From positions 1 through 26,800 of the forward strand of contig DASSDH010000241.1 of NCBI GenBank assembly GCA_035697245.1: 26,800 nt of DNA, written 5' to 3'. Each line of letters begins with the position of its first letter. Positions within the stretch are counted from its first letter, which is position 1. Positions 10,441 through 17,863 of this stretch are shown piece by piece. A program made the position numbers and the translations under genes. The DNA comes from JACVRX01 sp035697245. GTDB taxonomy: Bacteria; Actinomycetota; Actinomycetes; Jiangellales; Jiangellaceae. The notes under the pieces are model-generated. The model saw nothing but the letters and a program-made list of their open reading frames with translations, searched no databases and was not told where the DNA came from.

Positions 10441-11265
10441 GTGGACACGGCGCTGCTGGCCCGTCCGGCCCAACCCCGGTCGTTGATCGTCACGATCTAC
10501 GGGCTGTACGCGCGCGAAGCCGGCGGGTGGCTGTCCGTCGCCGCACTGATTCGGCTGATGGCGTCCCTGGCAATCGACGAGCCCGCCGTGCGATCGGCAA
10601 TCTCCCGGCTCAAGCGTCGCGGCATTCTGGTGGCCGACCGGATCGACGGTGCGGCGGGATACGGGTTGTCCGACCAGGCCAAGGCAATCCTTGCCGAGGG
10701 TGACCGGAGGATCTTCGGCCGGCGGGTTGCGAAGCCCGAAGACGGCTGGGTGCTCGCCGTGTTCAGTGTTCCGGAGACCGTGCGCACCCACCGGCACACT
10801 CTGCGGTCACGGCTGTCCTGGTTGGGTTTCGGCAATGTGGCGCCGGGCGTGTGGATCGCGCCCGCACATATCGCCGCGGAGGCCCGTGACACGCTCGGCC
10901 GGCTGGATCTGGCGGTCTACGTGGACCTGTTCACGGTGCGTGCGATCGACGCGAGCAATCTGTCCAGGGATGTCGCGCGCTGGTGGGATCTCGAACGCAT
11001 CGAGGCCACGTATGCGGAGTACCTCCGTCACTGGCGGCCCATCAGCCACGCCTGGCAGCACCGTGGCCTCGTCGACCCCGAGCTCGCCTTCGCTGATTAC
11101 GTCCGCACGCTGACCGCGTGGCGCCGGCTGCCTTATCTCGATCCCGGTTTGCCCGCCGCCCTGCTCCCGTCAGACTGGCAGGCAGCCGAAGCGGCCGAGG
11201 TGTTCGTCGCTCTCCATGACCGGCTGCGAGCGCCCGCCCACGAGTTCGTCGAGAGCGTGCGGTGA
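10441..11265 (+). CDS. paaX: PaaX-family transcriptional repressor
   Basis: A 274-residue protein with the PaaX layout. An N-terminal winged helix (about 1-85: PRSLIVTIYGLYAREAGGWLSVAALIRLM, then AVRSAISRLKRRGIL as recognition helix) is followed by the central PaaX domain (GWVLAVFSVPETVRTHRHTLRSRLSWLGFGNVAPGVWIAP) and the helical C-terminal domain (VDPELAFADYVRTLTAWRRLPYLDPGLP). The family founder represses phenylacetate catabolism and is released by phenylacetyl-CoA. Here no paa oxygenase genes are nearby, so the likely inducer is an aryl-CoA made by the divergent ligase. The GTG start lacks a ribosome site but fits a leaderless transcript. The family assignment is strong; the ligand is inferred. 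Confidence 0.9.
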   Translation: MDTALLARPAQPRSLIVTIYGLYAREAGGWLSVAALIRLMASLAIDEPAVRSAISRLKRRGILVADRIDGAAGYGLSDQAKAILAEGDRRIFGRRVAKPEDGWVLAVFSVPETVRTHRHTLRSRLSWLGFGNVAPGVWIAPAHIAAEARDTLGRLDLAVYVDLFTVRAIDASNLSRDVARWWDLERIEATYAEYLRHWRPISHAWQHRGLVDPELAFADYVRTLTAWRRLPYLDPGLPAALLPSDWQAAEAAEVFVALHDRLRAPAHEFVESVR

Positions 11266-11278
11266 AATTGCGACGAGA

Positions 11279-11701
11279 TCAATGTGACCGGCGCTCACCG
11301 TCAACCACGGCGATGCCCTGCAACTCGACCAGTGCCTCTGCGTCCCATAAGCGGCTTACCTCAACGACCGCCATGGCCGGATAGTGGGTGCCGACCAGCC
11401 GCCGCCATATCTGCCCGATGCGCTGCGACTGTGTTCGGTACTCCTCGATGTCGAGGCAGTACACGGTCATGATCACCAGATGCTCGGGATGCCCGCCGGC
11501 GGAACCGAGCACGGTGAGCAGGTTGCGCAACGCCTGCTCGAACTGGGCGAGGATGTCCCCGGGAGCAACGACCAAGCCGTCGGCGTCCAGCGCCGTCTGC
11601 CCGGCGAGCCACACGATCCGCCCGCCGCCGGACACCACCGCATGGTTGAACCCCGAGGGCTGTGGCACGCCAGCCGGATTGACGAGGTCATGACCGGTCA
11701 C
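11279..11701 (-). CDS. RidA/YjgF-family protein
   Basis: A 140-residue protein of the RidA (YER057c/UK114) fold. It shows PSGFNHAVVSGGGRIVWLAGQTALDADG near the start and VGTHYPAMAVVEVSRLWDAEALVELQGIAVV at the end. Classic RidA hydrolyses enamines and imines and needs an Arg in the motif PAR; here the equivalent reads PAM, so it belongs to another Rid subgroup whose chemistry is less certain. A deaminating step on the amino group of a reduced 2-aminobenzoyl-CoA would suit the island. The GTG at 11701 overlaps the stop of the SDR gene as GTGA, so the two are translationally coupled. It ends 13 bases from the convergent paaX stop. Confidence 0.87.
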   Translation of the reverse strand: MTGHDLVNPAGVPQPSGFNHAVVSGGGRIVWLAGQTALDADGLVVAPGDILAQFEQALRNLLTVLGSAGGHPEHLVIMTVYCLDIEEYRTQSQRIGQIWRRLVGTHYPAMAVVEVSRLWDAEALVELQGIAVVDGERRSH

Positions 11702-12468
11702 GACTGCACCGCTCCGCCGTCCACGTTGATCCCCTGACCTGTCAACGCGGCGTTCGTGACACACAGCTCGACAGCGTCGGCGACCTCGTCGACCGTCACC
11801 AGCCGGCCGATGGGCTGCTTGGCCTCCAGAGCGCCCCGCGCCTGCTCCGGTGTACGTCCGGTCGCAGCGACGATCGCCTGCACGGACGCATCGGTCAGCG
11901 GAGTGTCGACGTATCCGGGGCACACGGCATTGACGGTCACCCCGGTCCTCGCCACCTCCGCGGATGTCGCCCGGACCAGGCCCAGCACGCCGTGTTTGGC
12001 TGCGGTGTAGGCCGCGATGTACGGCTCGCCACGTTTGGCGGCCACGGACGCCACGACGACGATCCGGCCCCAGCCGGCGGCGGTCATCGCCGGAAGAGCC
12101 CGCCGCAGACAGCGGAACGGCGCCGTCAGGTTGAGATCGAGCATGCGCTGCCATTCCCCGTCGGTGATGCGCACGATGGGCGCGGAGCTGCCGGCGCCCG
12201 CGTTGGCCACCAGGATCTCGACCGGCCCCCATGCCTGCTCGATGGCGTCGAAGACCTCGTCAACCGAACCGTCCGCCGTCAGGTCGGCCGGCACGACGAG
12301 TGACGGTCCAGGTAGGCCAGCGGCAACGAACTCGAGCCGGTCGACGGTACGGGCGCACAGCGCAACACGATGACCGTGTCGAGAGAGCCGTGCGGCGATT
12401 GTTGCGCCGATGCCACTCCCCGCTCCGGTGACCAGGCAGACCCGGTCTGTGGGCAGGTCGGCGGGCAC
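11698..12468 (-). CDS. short-chain dehydrogenase/reductase (SDR)
   Basis: A 256-residue classical SDR. The Rossmann motif TGAGSGIG is at 14-21, followed by NAGA, the catalytic Ser in VVVASVAAKRG, and the YTAAK Tyr/Lys pair. VNAVCPGYVDTPLT and the C-terminal GQGINVDGGAVQS complete the fold. It likely oxidises a hydroxy-acyl-CoA or reduces the ring ketone of the pathway with NAD(P). The GTG at 12468 has AGGG about 8 nt upstream; GTG 12474 and TTG 12504 are in-frame alternatives, and the open frame beyond them is antisense to ffh. First gene of an SDR-RidA pair, divergent from ffh. An inverted repeat GTCAA-N11-TTGAC at 12500-12520 may be a control site. Confidence 0.88.
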   Translation of the reverse strand: MPADLPTDRVCLVTGAGSGIGATIAARLSRHGHRVALCARTVDRLEFVAAGLPGPSLVVPADLTADGSVDEVFDAIEQAWGPVEILVANAGAGSSAPIVRITDGEWQRMLDLNLTAPFRCLRRALPAMTAAGWGRIVVVASVAAKRGEPYIAAYTAAKHGVLGLVRATSAEVARTGVTVNAVCPGYVDTPLTDASVQAIVAATGRTPEQARGALEAKQPIGRLVTVDEVADAVELCVTNAALTGQGINVDGGAVQS

Positions 12469-12591
12469 CGCCACACCCTGACAACGACGGAGGATGACCG
12501 TCAAGGAGGTCGAGGTTGACACATCGGTGCTCGTCGACGCCGTTACCCTTGACCAAGTCCACCCCGCCCACCACGAGGAATTCGAAACGCC

Positions 12592-14175
12592 GTGTTTGCC
12601 ACGCTCACCGACCGCTTGGCCGCGACGTTCAAGACGTTGCGAGGCAAGGGCCGGCTCTCCGAAGCCGACATCGACGCCACCGCCCGCGAGATCCGGGTAG
12701 CGCTGCTCGAGGCCGATGTCGCCCTCCCGGTGGTCAAGGACTTCATCGCCGCGGTCAAGGAACGGGCCCGTGGTGCGGAGGTTTCCGCAGCGCTCAACCC
12801 GGCCCAGCAGGTCGTCAAGATCGTCAACGACGAGTTGGTACGGATCCTGGGTGGTGAGACCCGGCGGCTGCAGTTCGCCAAGCAGCCCCCGACCGTGATC
12901 ATGCTGGCCGGCCTCCAGGGCTCGGGGAAGACCACGCTCGCCGCAAAGCTGGGGCTTTGGCTGAAGAACACCGGACATCAACCCCTGCTCGTCGCTGCCG
13001 ACCTGCAACGCCCGAATGCGGTGACCCAACTCCAGGTCGTCGGCGAACAGGCCGGTGTGGCCGTGTGGGCGCCGGAGCCGGGCAATGGCGTCGGCGATCC
13101 GGTTGCCGTCGCCCGGTCCGGTGTCGAGCAGGCACGGCAGAAGCTGTACGACGTCGTGGTCGTCGACACCGCCGGCAGGCTCGGCGTCGACTCCGAGATG
13201 ATGGCTCAGGCCAGGGACATCCGCGACGCGGTTCGGCCCGACGAGACCCTGTTCGTCGTCGACGCGATGATCGGCCAAGACGCCGTTACCACGGCGCGCG
13301 CGTTCCTCGACGGCGTCGGGTTCGACGGCGTGGTGCTCACCAAGCTCGACGGCGATGCGCGCGGCGGCGCCGCGCTGTCGGTCGCCTCGGTGACCGGCCA
13401 CCCAGTGATGTTCGCCACGGCGGGGGAGAAGCTCGCCGATTTCGACGTCTTCCATCCCGAGCGGATGGCGTCGCGAATTCTCGACCTGGGCGACGTCCTG
13501 ACGCTGATCGAGCAGGCCGAGAAGGTGTTCGACGCCTCTCAGGCCGAAGACATGGCTCGCAAGCTGCAGAAGGGCACCGGGTTCACCCTCGAGGACTTCC
13601 TCGGCCAGCTCCAGTCGATCCGGCGGATGGGGCCGATCAAGAATCTGATCGGGATGCTTCCGGGCGCCGGGCAGATGCGCGACGCACTCGACCAACTCGA
13701 CGATCGCGACGTCGACCGGATCCAGGCGATCATCCGGTCCATGACGCCGGCGGAGCGGGAGAATCCCAAGATCATCAATGGGTCACGGCGATCGCGGATC
13801 GCCCGCGGTTCGGGTACCCAGGTCAGCGAGGTCAACCAGCTCGTCGAGCGGTTCTTCGTCGCGAGGGACATGATGAGCCAGGCTGCCAAGGGTGGCTTCC
13901 CCGGGATGCCGGGCCTGCCGGGGATGCCTGGTGCTTACGGCAAGAAGAGCAAGGGCAAGCAGGCGAGGAAGGGCAAGCAGCGCGGCGGCCGATCCGGTAA
14001 CCCGGCCAAGCGGGCTGCCGAGCTCGCCGCTGCGGAAGCCGCGGCGGCGGACCGCCAAGCGATGCCGAAGCCGGGCGAGATCCCCACTGCCCTCGGCGGC
14101 GGCGGTGCGGCAGACTTCGATCCGGCCGCCCTGCAGCTTCCTGACGACGTCGCCGAGTACCTCAAGAGGCGCTGA
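12592..14175 (+). CDS. ffh: signal recognition particle protein Ffh
   Basis: The GTPase subunit of the signal recognition particle, which binds 4.5S RNA and signal peptides of ribosome-bound chains and docks with FtsY at the membrane. A 527-residue protein: N domain (1 to about 90), G domain with GLQGSGKTT at 107-115, DTAGR, and TKLDGDARGG, then the M domain (about 300-450) with the methionine-rich loop. GGFPGMPGLPGMPG ends the M domain. A basic, Ala-rich tail (KKSKGKQARKGKQRGG and onward) follows, as in actinobacterial Ffh. The GTG at 12592 has GAGGAA upstream (12575-12580); a TACCCT at 12544-12549 may be its -10 box. Head of the ribosome/secretion operon. Confidence 0.97.
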   Translation: MFATLTDRLAATFKTLRGKGRLSEADIDATAREIRVALLEADVALPVVKDFIAAVKERARGAEVSAALNPAQQVVKIVNDELVRILGGETRRLQFAKQPPTVIMLAGLQGSGKTTLAAKLGLWLKNTGHQPLLVAADLQRPNAVTQLQVVGEQAGVAVWAPEPGNGVGDPVAVARSGVEQARQKLYDVVVVDTAGRLGVDSEMMAQARDIRDAVRPDETLFVVDAMIGQDAVTTARAFLDGVGFDGVVLTKLDGDARGGAALSVASVTGHPVMFATAGEKLADFDVFHPERMASRILDLGDVLTLIEQAEKVFDASQAEDMARKLQKGTGFTLEDFLGQLQSIRRMGPIKNLIGMLPGAGQMRDALDQLDDRDVDRIQAIIRSMTPAERENPKIINGSRRSRIARGSGTQVSEVNQLVERFFVARDMMSQAAKGGFPGMPGLPGMPGAYGKKSKGKQARKGKQRGGRSGNPAKRAAELAAAEAAAADRQAMPKPGEIPTALGGGGAADFDPAALQLPDDVAEYLKRR

Positions 14176-14178
14176 CAG

Positions 14179-15261
14179 GTGACCGCCCAACCCCTGCACG
14201 TACGGGGGGTGGTGCTGCCCGACCGGGAGCATCGCGACATCTGGGTACGGGACGGCCGGATCACCTTCGACTCGGTGCCTAACGCGGACACTGTCGCCGT
14301 GGGGTGGGTGCTTCCCGGCTTGGTCGACCTGCACTGCCATGTCGGACTGGATTCGCGCGGCGCGGTAACGCGCGAAGACGCCGAGCGGCAAGCCCTCGCG
14401 GACCGGGATGCGGGAGTGCTGCTGATCCGTGACGCGGGGTCTGCAGGGGACACGAGATGGGTCGACGACCGGCTGGACCTGCCCAGGATCATCCGGGCGG
14501 GCCGACACATCGCCCGGACCGGTCGCTATCTGCGGAACTACGGGTGGGAGATCGAGCCTGACCAGCTTGTCAGCTACGTCGAGTCCGAGGCGAAGCGCGG
14601 CGACGGCTGGGTAAAGCTCGTCGGGGACTGGATCGACCGCGATCTGGGTGACCTCGGCCCGTGCTGGCCGCGTGCAGCGTTGGAGGCTGCCATCGCCCGG
14701 GCCCACGAACTCGGGGCTCGGGTGACAGCGCACGTCTTTGGCGAGGACGCACTCCCCGACCTGCTGGGCGCCGGCATCGACGGCATCGAACACGGCACCG
14801 GGCTGTCGCCGGAACTCATCGCGCTGATGGCCGAACGCGGGGTGTCGATGGTGCCGACCTTGGTCAACATCGACAACTTCCCGATGTACGCCGAGCAAGG
14901 CGAGGCCAGGTTCCCGAAGTACGCGGTCCACATGCGGGTGCTACACGAACGTCGGTACCGCACGGTCAACGCGGCGTACGAAGCCGGCGTGCCTATCTTC
15001 GCCGGCACCGACGCCGGCGGCGTGCTGCCGCACGGACTGGTCGCGCAGGAAGTGCTGCAGTTGGTGCAGGCCGGCATTCCGGCGCCGGACGCGGTCGCGG
15101 CCGCCTCCTGGCGCGCCCGGGCATATCTGCGTGGTGATTCGGGTGTATTGGTGGAGGGCGCACCGGCAGATCTCGCCGTTTTTTCGGCCGACCCGACGAC
15201 AGACCCGGTGACGTTGCTCAGTCCGGTGCGGATCGTCCTGCGGGGGACAGTGGTGCGGTAA
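14179..15261 (+). CDS. amidohydrolase-family metal-dependent hydrolase
   Basis: A 360-residue member of the amidohydrolase superfamily (imidazolonepropionase/dihydroorotase-like). Metal-binding and catalytic residues are all present: H52 and H54 in VDLHCHVG, K146 in WVKLVGDW, H185 in VTAHVFGE, H205 in GIEHGTG and D278 in AGTDAGG. The small beta-sandwich is made by both termini (MTAQPLHVRGVVLPD and APADLAVFSADP). The GTG lies 3 bases after the ffh stop, so it is in the ffh transcript. A gene of this family between ffh and rpsP is common in actinobacteria; the substrate is not known and its link to protein export is unclear. Confidence 0.9.
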   Translation: MTAQPLHVRGVVLPDREHRDIWVRDGRITFDSVPNADTVAVGWVLPGLVDLHCHVGLDSRGAVTREDAERQALADRDAGVLLIRDAGSAGDTRWVDDRLDLPRIIRAGRHIARTGRYLRNYGWEIEPDQLVSYVESEAKRGDGWVKLVGDWIDRDLGDLGPCWPRAALEAAIARAHELGARVTAHVFGEDALPDLLGAGIDGIEHGTGLSPELIALMAERGVSMVPTLVNIDNFPMYAEQGEARFPKYAVHMRVLHERRYRTVNAAYEAGVPIFAGTDAGGVLPHGLVAQEVLQLVQAGIPAPDAVAAASWRARAYLRGDSGVLVEGAPADLAVFSADPTTDPVTLLSPVRIVLRGTVVR

Positions 15262-15431
15262 CTGCCAGTTAGGGGCCTGCCGATTGGTCTGGCAGAATGG
15301 CGGACTGAACCGGCGACCGCGCTGACCCTCTCACCCGCAGCCGCCGCGTCCAGCAGAGAAGCCGAGGCCGGTGCCCCACCCGATCCACGGCGGATCACCC
15401 GCATCCCGAGACAACAGGAGACTCCACACCC
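15262..15431 (+). promoter_or_regulatory. rpsP leader and likely promoter region
   Basis: This 170-base gap follows the amidohydrolase stop. CTGCCAG (15262-15268) and CTGGCAG (15289-15295) form a 7-bp inverted repeat with a 20-nt loop, which could end the upstream transcript. TTAGGG (15269-15274) and CAGAAT (15293-15298), 18 nt apart, are a weak -35/-10 pair. The ribosome site CAGGAG lies at 15415-15420. The roles are guesses from position. Confidence 0.35.
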
Positions 15432-15932
15432 GTGGCTGTCAAGATCAAGCTGAAGCGGATGGGAAAGATCCGCAACCCGCAGTACCGCATCATCGTCGCT
15501 GACGCGAGGACAAAGCGCGACGGCCGGGCGATCGAGCAGATCGGTAAGTACCACCCCAAGGAGGAGCCGAGCCTGATCGACGTCGACTCTGCCCGGGCGC
15601 AGTACTGGCTCGGTGTCGGTGCGCAGCCGACGGAGCCGGTTCTCGCGTTGCTGAAGGTGACCGGCGATTGGCAGAAGTTCAAGGGCCTGCCGGGCGCGGA
15701 GGGAACGCTTAAGGTCAAGGAAGCTGCCGCCGACAAGCGAGCACACTTCGATGCGGCTCTTGCCCAAGCTCACGGCGAGGCGCGGCCAGAAGCCACGACG
15801 CCGAAGAAGCGGACCCGGAAGGCTGCTGCAGAGAAGCGGGACGCGGCTGGCAATGAATCCGCTGCTGAGCCGGCTCCAGCACCCGACGCCGCAACGGACG
15901 AGAAGACCGGCGACACCGGCGCCGAGGGCTGA
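15432..15932 (+). CDS. rpsP: 30S ribosomal protein S16
   Basis: A structural protein of the 30S subunit body, needed for assembly. The first about 80 residues are the S16 domain (VKIKLKRMGKIRNPQYRIIVADARTKRDGR, IGKYHPKEEP). The total of 166 residues is far longer than the 80-90 of most bacteria. The extra C-terminal half is rich in Ala, Glu, Lys and Pro and is probably disordered, an extension seen in many actinobacterial S16 proteins. The GTG at 15432 has CAGGAG 11 nt upstream. It is followed after 5 bases by the KH-protein gene, the usual order rpsP-KH-rimM-trmD. Confidence 0.97.
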   Translation: MAVKIKLKRMGKIRNPQYRIIVADARTKRDGRAIEQIGKYHPKEEPSLIDVDSARAQYWLGVGAQPTEPVLALLKVTGDWQKFKGLPGAEGTLKVKEAAADKRAHFDAALAQAHGEARPEATTPKKRTRKAAAEKRDAAGNESAAEPAPAPDAATDEKTGDTGAEG

Positions 15933-15937
15933 GGACG

Positions 15938-16174
15938 TTGCTCGCTGAGGCGCTGGAGCATCTCGTCCGAGGGATCGTCGAACACCCCGACGACGTTCAG
16001 GTTCGCTCGCGGGAGCAACGTCGCGGCCGGTCGCTCGAGGTCCGGGTGCATCCTGACGACCTGGGCAAGGTCATCGGGCGCGGCGGGCGGACGGCAACGG
16101 CTTTCCGCACCGTGCTCGGCGCCCTGGCGGGCAGCGGCGTGCGAATCGACTTCGTCGACGTCGACGGCCGCTAG
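15938..16174 (+). CDS. khpA: KH-domain RNA-binding protein KhpA
   Basis: A 78-residue single KH domain (type II) protein. It begins LAEALEHLVRGIVEHPDDV and contains the GxxG loop in LGKVIGRGGRTATAFRTVLGALA. KhpA proteins bind RNA and, in Gram-positive bacteria, act with KhpB in cell growth control. The TTG start at 15938 gives the N-terminus usual for the family and has GAGGG 8 nt upstream, overlapping the end of rpsP; no ATG or GTG gives a better start. It is co-transcribed with rpsP and rimM. Confidence 0.93.
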   Translation: MLAEALEHLVRGIVEHPDDVQVRSREQRRGRSLEVRVHPDDLGKVIGRGGRTATAFRTVLGALAGSGVRIDFVDVDGR

Positions 16175-16176
16175 GT

Positions 16177-16193
16177 CCCGCGTCGGCCGCGGG
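16177..16193 (+). promoter_or_regulatory. small hairpin overlapping the rimM ribosome binding site
   Basis: CCCGCG (16177-16182) pairs with CGCGGG (16188-16193) around the loop TCGGC. The last three G of the stem are the first three bases of the rimM ribosome site GGGAGG (16191-16196). It could limit rimM translation until ribosomes leaving the KH gene (stop at 16174) open it. The effect is inferred. Confidence 0.35.
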
Positions 16194-16201
16194 AGGTTTC
16201 C

Positions 16202-16732
16202 GTGCTCGTGACGGTGGGACGGATCGGACGGCCGCACGGAATCGGTGGTGAGGTCAGCGTCGAGGTGCGCACGGACGCTGCGGACCGTCGCTTTGCCGCC
16301 GGCGCCCGCTTGACGACCGAGCCCGAGCGCGTCGGCCCGCTTACCGTCCGGCAGACCCGATGGCACGGGGGCCGGCTGCTGGTGCGCTTCGACGGAGTGG
16401 CCGATCGCAGTGGTGCGGAAGCCTTGCGCGGTGTTCGCCTGCTCAGTGAAGTGAACGCCGCCGAGCGACTCGGCGACCCAGACGAGTTCTTCGACCATCA
16501 GCTGGTCGGACTGCTTGCGGTTACCACGGGTGGAGACGACGTCGGCGCAGTGACCGACGTGCTCCATCTTCCCGAACAGGACGTGCTGGTGATCGCCCGG
16601 CACGGCACCGAGGTGCTCGTGCCGTTCGTGGCCCAAATCGTGCCCGAGGTCGACCTGCCGAGCGGACGCGTCGTCATCGATCCGCCACCTGGCTTGCTCG
16701 ACCCGGCCGAAGCCGACGAGGCCTCACCGTGA
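16202..16732 (+). CDS. rimM: ribosome maturation factor RimM
   Basis: A factor for late 30S maturation that binds S19 and the 16S rRNA 3' domain. The 176-residue protein has the N-terminal RimM barrel (VTVGRIGRPHGIGGEVSVEVRTD, about 1-85) and the C-terminal PRC barrel (DEFFDHQLVGLLAVTTGGDDVGAVTDVLHLPEQDVLVI and VLVPFVAQIVPEVDL). The GTG at 16202 follows GGGAGG by 5 nt. The stop overlaps the trmD start as GTGA, so the two are coupled. The short acidic C-terminus (DPAEADEASP) is unremarkable. Confidence 0.96.
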   Translation: MLVTVGRIGRPHGIGGEVSVEVRTDAADRRFAAGARLTTEPERVGPLTVRQTRWHGGRLLVRFDGVADRSGAEALRGVRLLSEVNAAERLGDPDEFFDHQLVGLLAVTTGGDDVGAVTDVLHLPEQDVLVIARHGTEVLVPFVAQIVPEVDLPSGRVVIDPPPGLLDPAEADEASP

Positions 16733-17499
16733 GGGTTGACGTCGTCACGATCTTCCCCGACTACCTGTCGCCGCTCGCACTTTCCCTCGTGGGCAAGGCG
16801 CGGGAGTCCGGTGTCATCGACCTACGGGTGCACGATCTGCGCGACTGGACGACTGATCGTCATCGCCGGGTGGACGACCCGCCCTACGGCGGCGGCGCCG
16901 GCATGGTCATGCGTCCTGATGTTTGGACATCCTCGCTGGAAGCGCTGGTGCCGGCCGCCGCCGTTCCACCGCCTCGGCTGGTAATTCCCACACCGTCCGG
17001 CCGGCGGTTCGACCAAGCCCTGGCCCAGGAGTTCGCAGCGGAACGCTGGCTGATCTTTGCATGTGGAAGGTACGAGGGCATCGACGCCCGGTTCGTCGAG
17101 GATGCTTCGACGCGGATGCCAGTGGACGAGGTGTCCATCGGGGACTATGTGCTCAGCGGAGGTGAAGCAGCGGTCCTGGTCATCCTCGAGGCAGTCGCCC
17201 GGTTGCTTCCCGGCGTCGTCGGCAACCCGGAGTCCATCGTCGAGGAATCCCACGGAGCTGATGGGCTGCTCGAGTATCCCGTCTACACGAAGCCGCCGTC
17301 CTGGCGCGGGCTCGACGTGCCGGAGGTCCTGCTCTCGGGCCACCATGCCAACATCGCCCGCTGGCGGCGCGACCAGGCGCTGCGCCGAACGGCTCTCGTG
17401 CGCCCCGACCTGCTCGATCACCTCGACCCGTCGATGCTCGATGCCCATGACTGCGCCGTGCTCGCCGAAGTCGGCTGGAGCCCATCAAACCAACGGTGA
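16729..17499 (+). CDS. trmD: tRNA (guanine37-N1)-methyltransferase TrmD
   Basis: Methylates N1 of G37 in tRNAs to prevent +1 frameshifting, using S-adenosylmethionine in a SPOUT trefoil knot. The 256-residue protein shows VDVVTIFPDYLSPL at the start, DDPPYGGGAGMVMRPDV, the ACGRYEGIDARF segment and the knot loop VDEVSIGDYVLSGGE. The C-terminal domain contains YPVYTKPPSWRGLDVPEVLLSGHHANIARWRRDQ. The GTG at 16729 overlaps the rimM stop. Usually rplS follows trmD at once; here the next gene is an opposite-strand regulator and rplS lies 3.9 kb away. Confidence 0.97.
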   Translation: MRVDVVTIFPDYLSPLALSLVGKARESGVIDLRVHDLRDWTTDRHRRVDDPPYGGGAGMVMRPDVWTSSLEALVPAAAVPPPRLVIPTPSGRRFDQALAQEFAAERWLIFACGRYEGIDARFVEDASTRMPVDEVSIGDYVLSGGEAAVLVILEAVARLLPGVVGNPESIVEESHGADGLLEYPVYTKPPSWRGLDVPEVLLSGHHANIARWRRDQALRRTALVRPDLLDHLDPSMLDAHDCAVLAEVGWSPSNQR

Positions 17500-17532
17500 T
17501 TGTGGGGCGCACTCACGGAGCGGCGGCCCCGG

Positions 17533-17655
17533 AGCGGCGGGGCGGAGTGAAGAATCGTTGGAGGCCAGTCCGTGCTCTGCACGTTTGGGTGCGTCGTTGT
17601 CGCGTCCCCGAGCTTCGTGATTAGCCTCCACGACTCGTCACTCCGCCCCGCCGCT
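17533..17655. repeat. long palindromic element A (18-bp perfect outer stem)
   Basis: The outer arms 17533-17550 and 17638-17655 are perfect 18-bp inverted repeats (AGCGGCGGGGCGGAGTGA and its complement). Inside them is a second, imperfect arm pair with the core TCGTTGGAGGCCAGTCC (left) and the complement of TCGTGGAGGCTAATCAC (right). The apex holds a CGTGC-TCT-GCACG hairpin (17571-17583). It lies 33 bases after trmD. A related element in opposite orientation is at 17731-17839. There is no T-tract, so it is not a textbook terminator, though it may end transcription. I do not recognise the family. Confidence 0.8.
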
Positions 17656-17664
17656 AGAGGTCGC

Positions 17665-17693
17665 CCACGCGCTCGCTCGTCGAGGCCGCGTGG
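17665..17693. repeat. short inverted repeat between palindromic elements A and B
   Basis: CCACGCG (17665-17671) and CGCGTGG (17687-17693) form a 7-bp stem with a 15-nt loop. The right arm runs into another copy of the CGTGGAGGC core (17689-17697) that recurs in elements A and B, so this may be a remnant of a third unit. Confidence 0.4.
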
Positions 17694-17730
17694 AGGCGGT
17701 GCGGGGCAGCGATGGTGACCACCATGAGGA

Positions 17731-17839
17731 GCGGTGGGGTCGATGGGTCGTGGAGGCTAATCACGAAGCTTGGGAGCATCGGTCGTGCAGGTTGCGGCAT
17801 GAGCTTGGACTGGCCTCCACGACCCATCGACCCCACCGC
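17731..17839. repeat. long palindromic element B (27-bp perfect stem), inverted relative of element A
   Basis: The arms 17731-17757 and 17813-17839 are perfect 27-bp inverted repeats. The inner left part (17747-17770) is identical over 24 nt to the reverse complement of element A 17611-17634. The inner right part matches A's left core GGAGGCCAGTCC. In the outer stem 11 of 17 aligned positions equal A, and the other six differ on both arms so that pairing is kept. The right arm ends 24 bases from the stop of the minus-strand regulator gene. Function unknown; a REP/BIME-like mobile palindrome or structured terminator are options. Confidence 0.8.
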
Positions 17840-17863
17840 GACATGGCGGGCGACCACAGGCGA

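Noticed and set aside
12516..12549. TTGACA (12516-12521) with TACCCT (12544-12549) as a standard ffh promoter
   Set aside because: The 22-nt spacing is too long for a normal -35/-10 pair; only the -10 is considered possible.
12469..13695. Open frame extending the SDR upstream to 13695
   Set aside because: It is antisense to ffh; the SDR fold begins at about 12468 and the extension resembles no protein.
13895..13945. Short repeats (GMPG) in ffh that look like a tandem repeat
   Set aside because: They are the methionine- and glycine-rich end of the SRP M domain, normal for actinobacterial Ffh.
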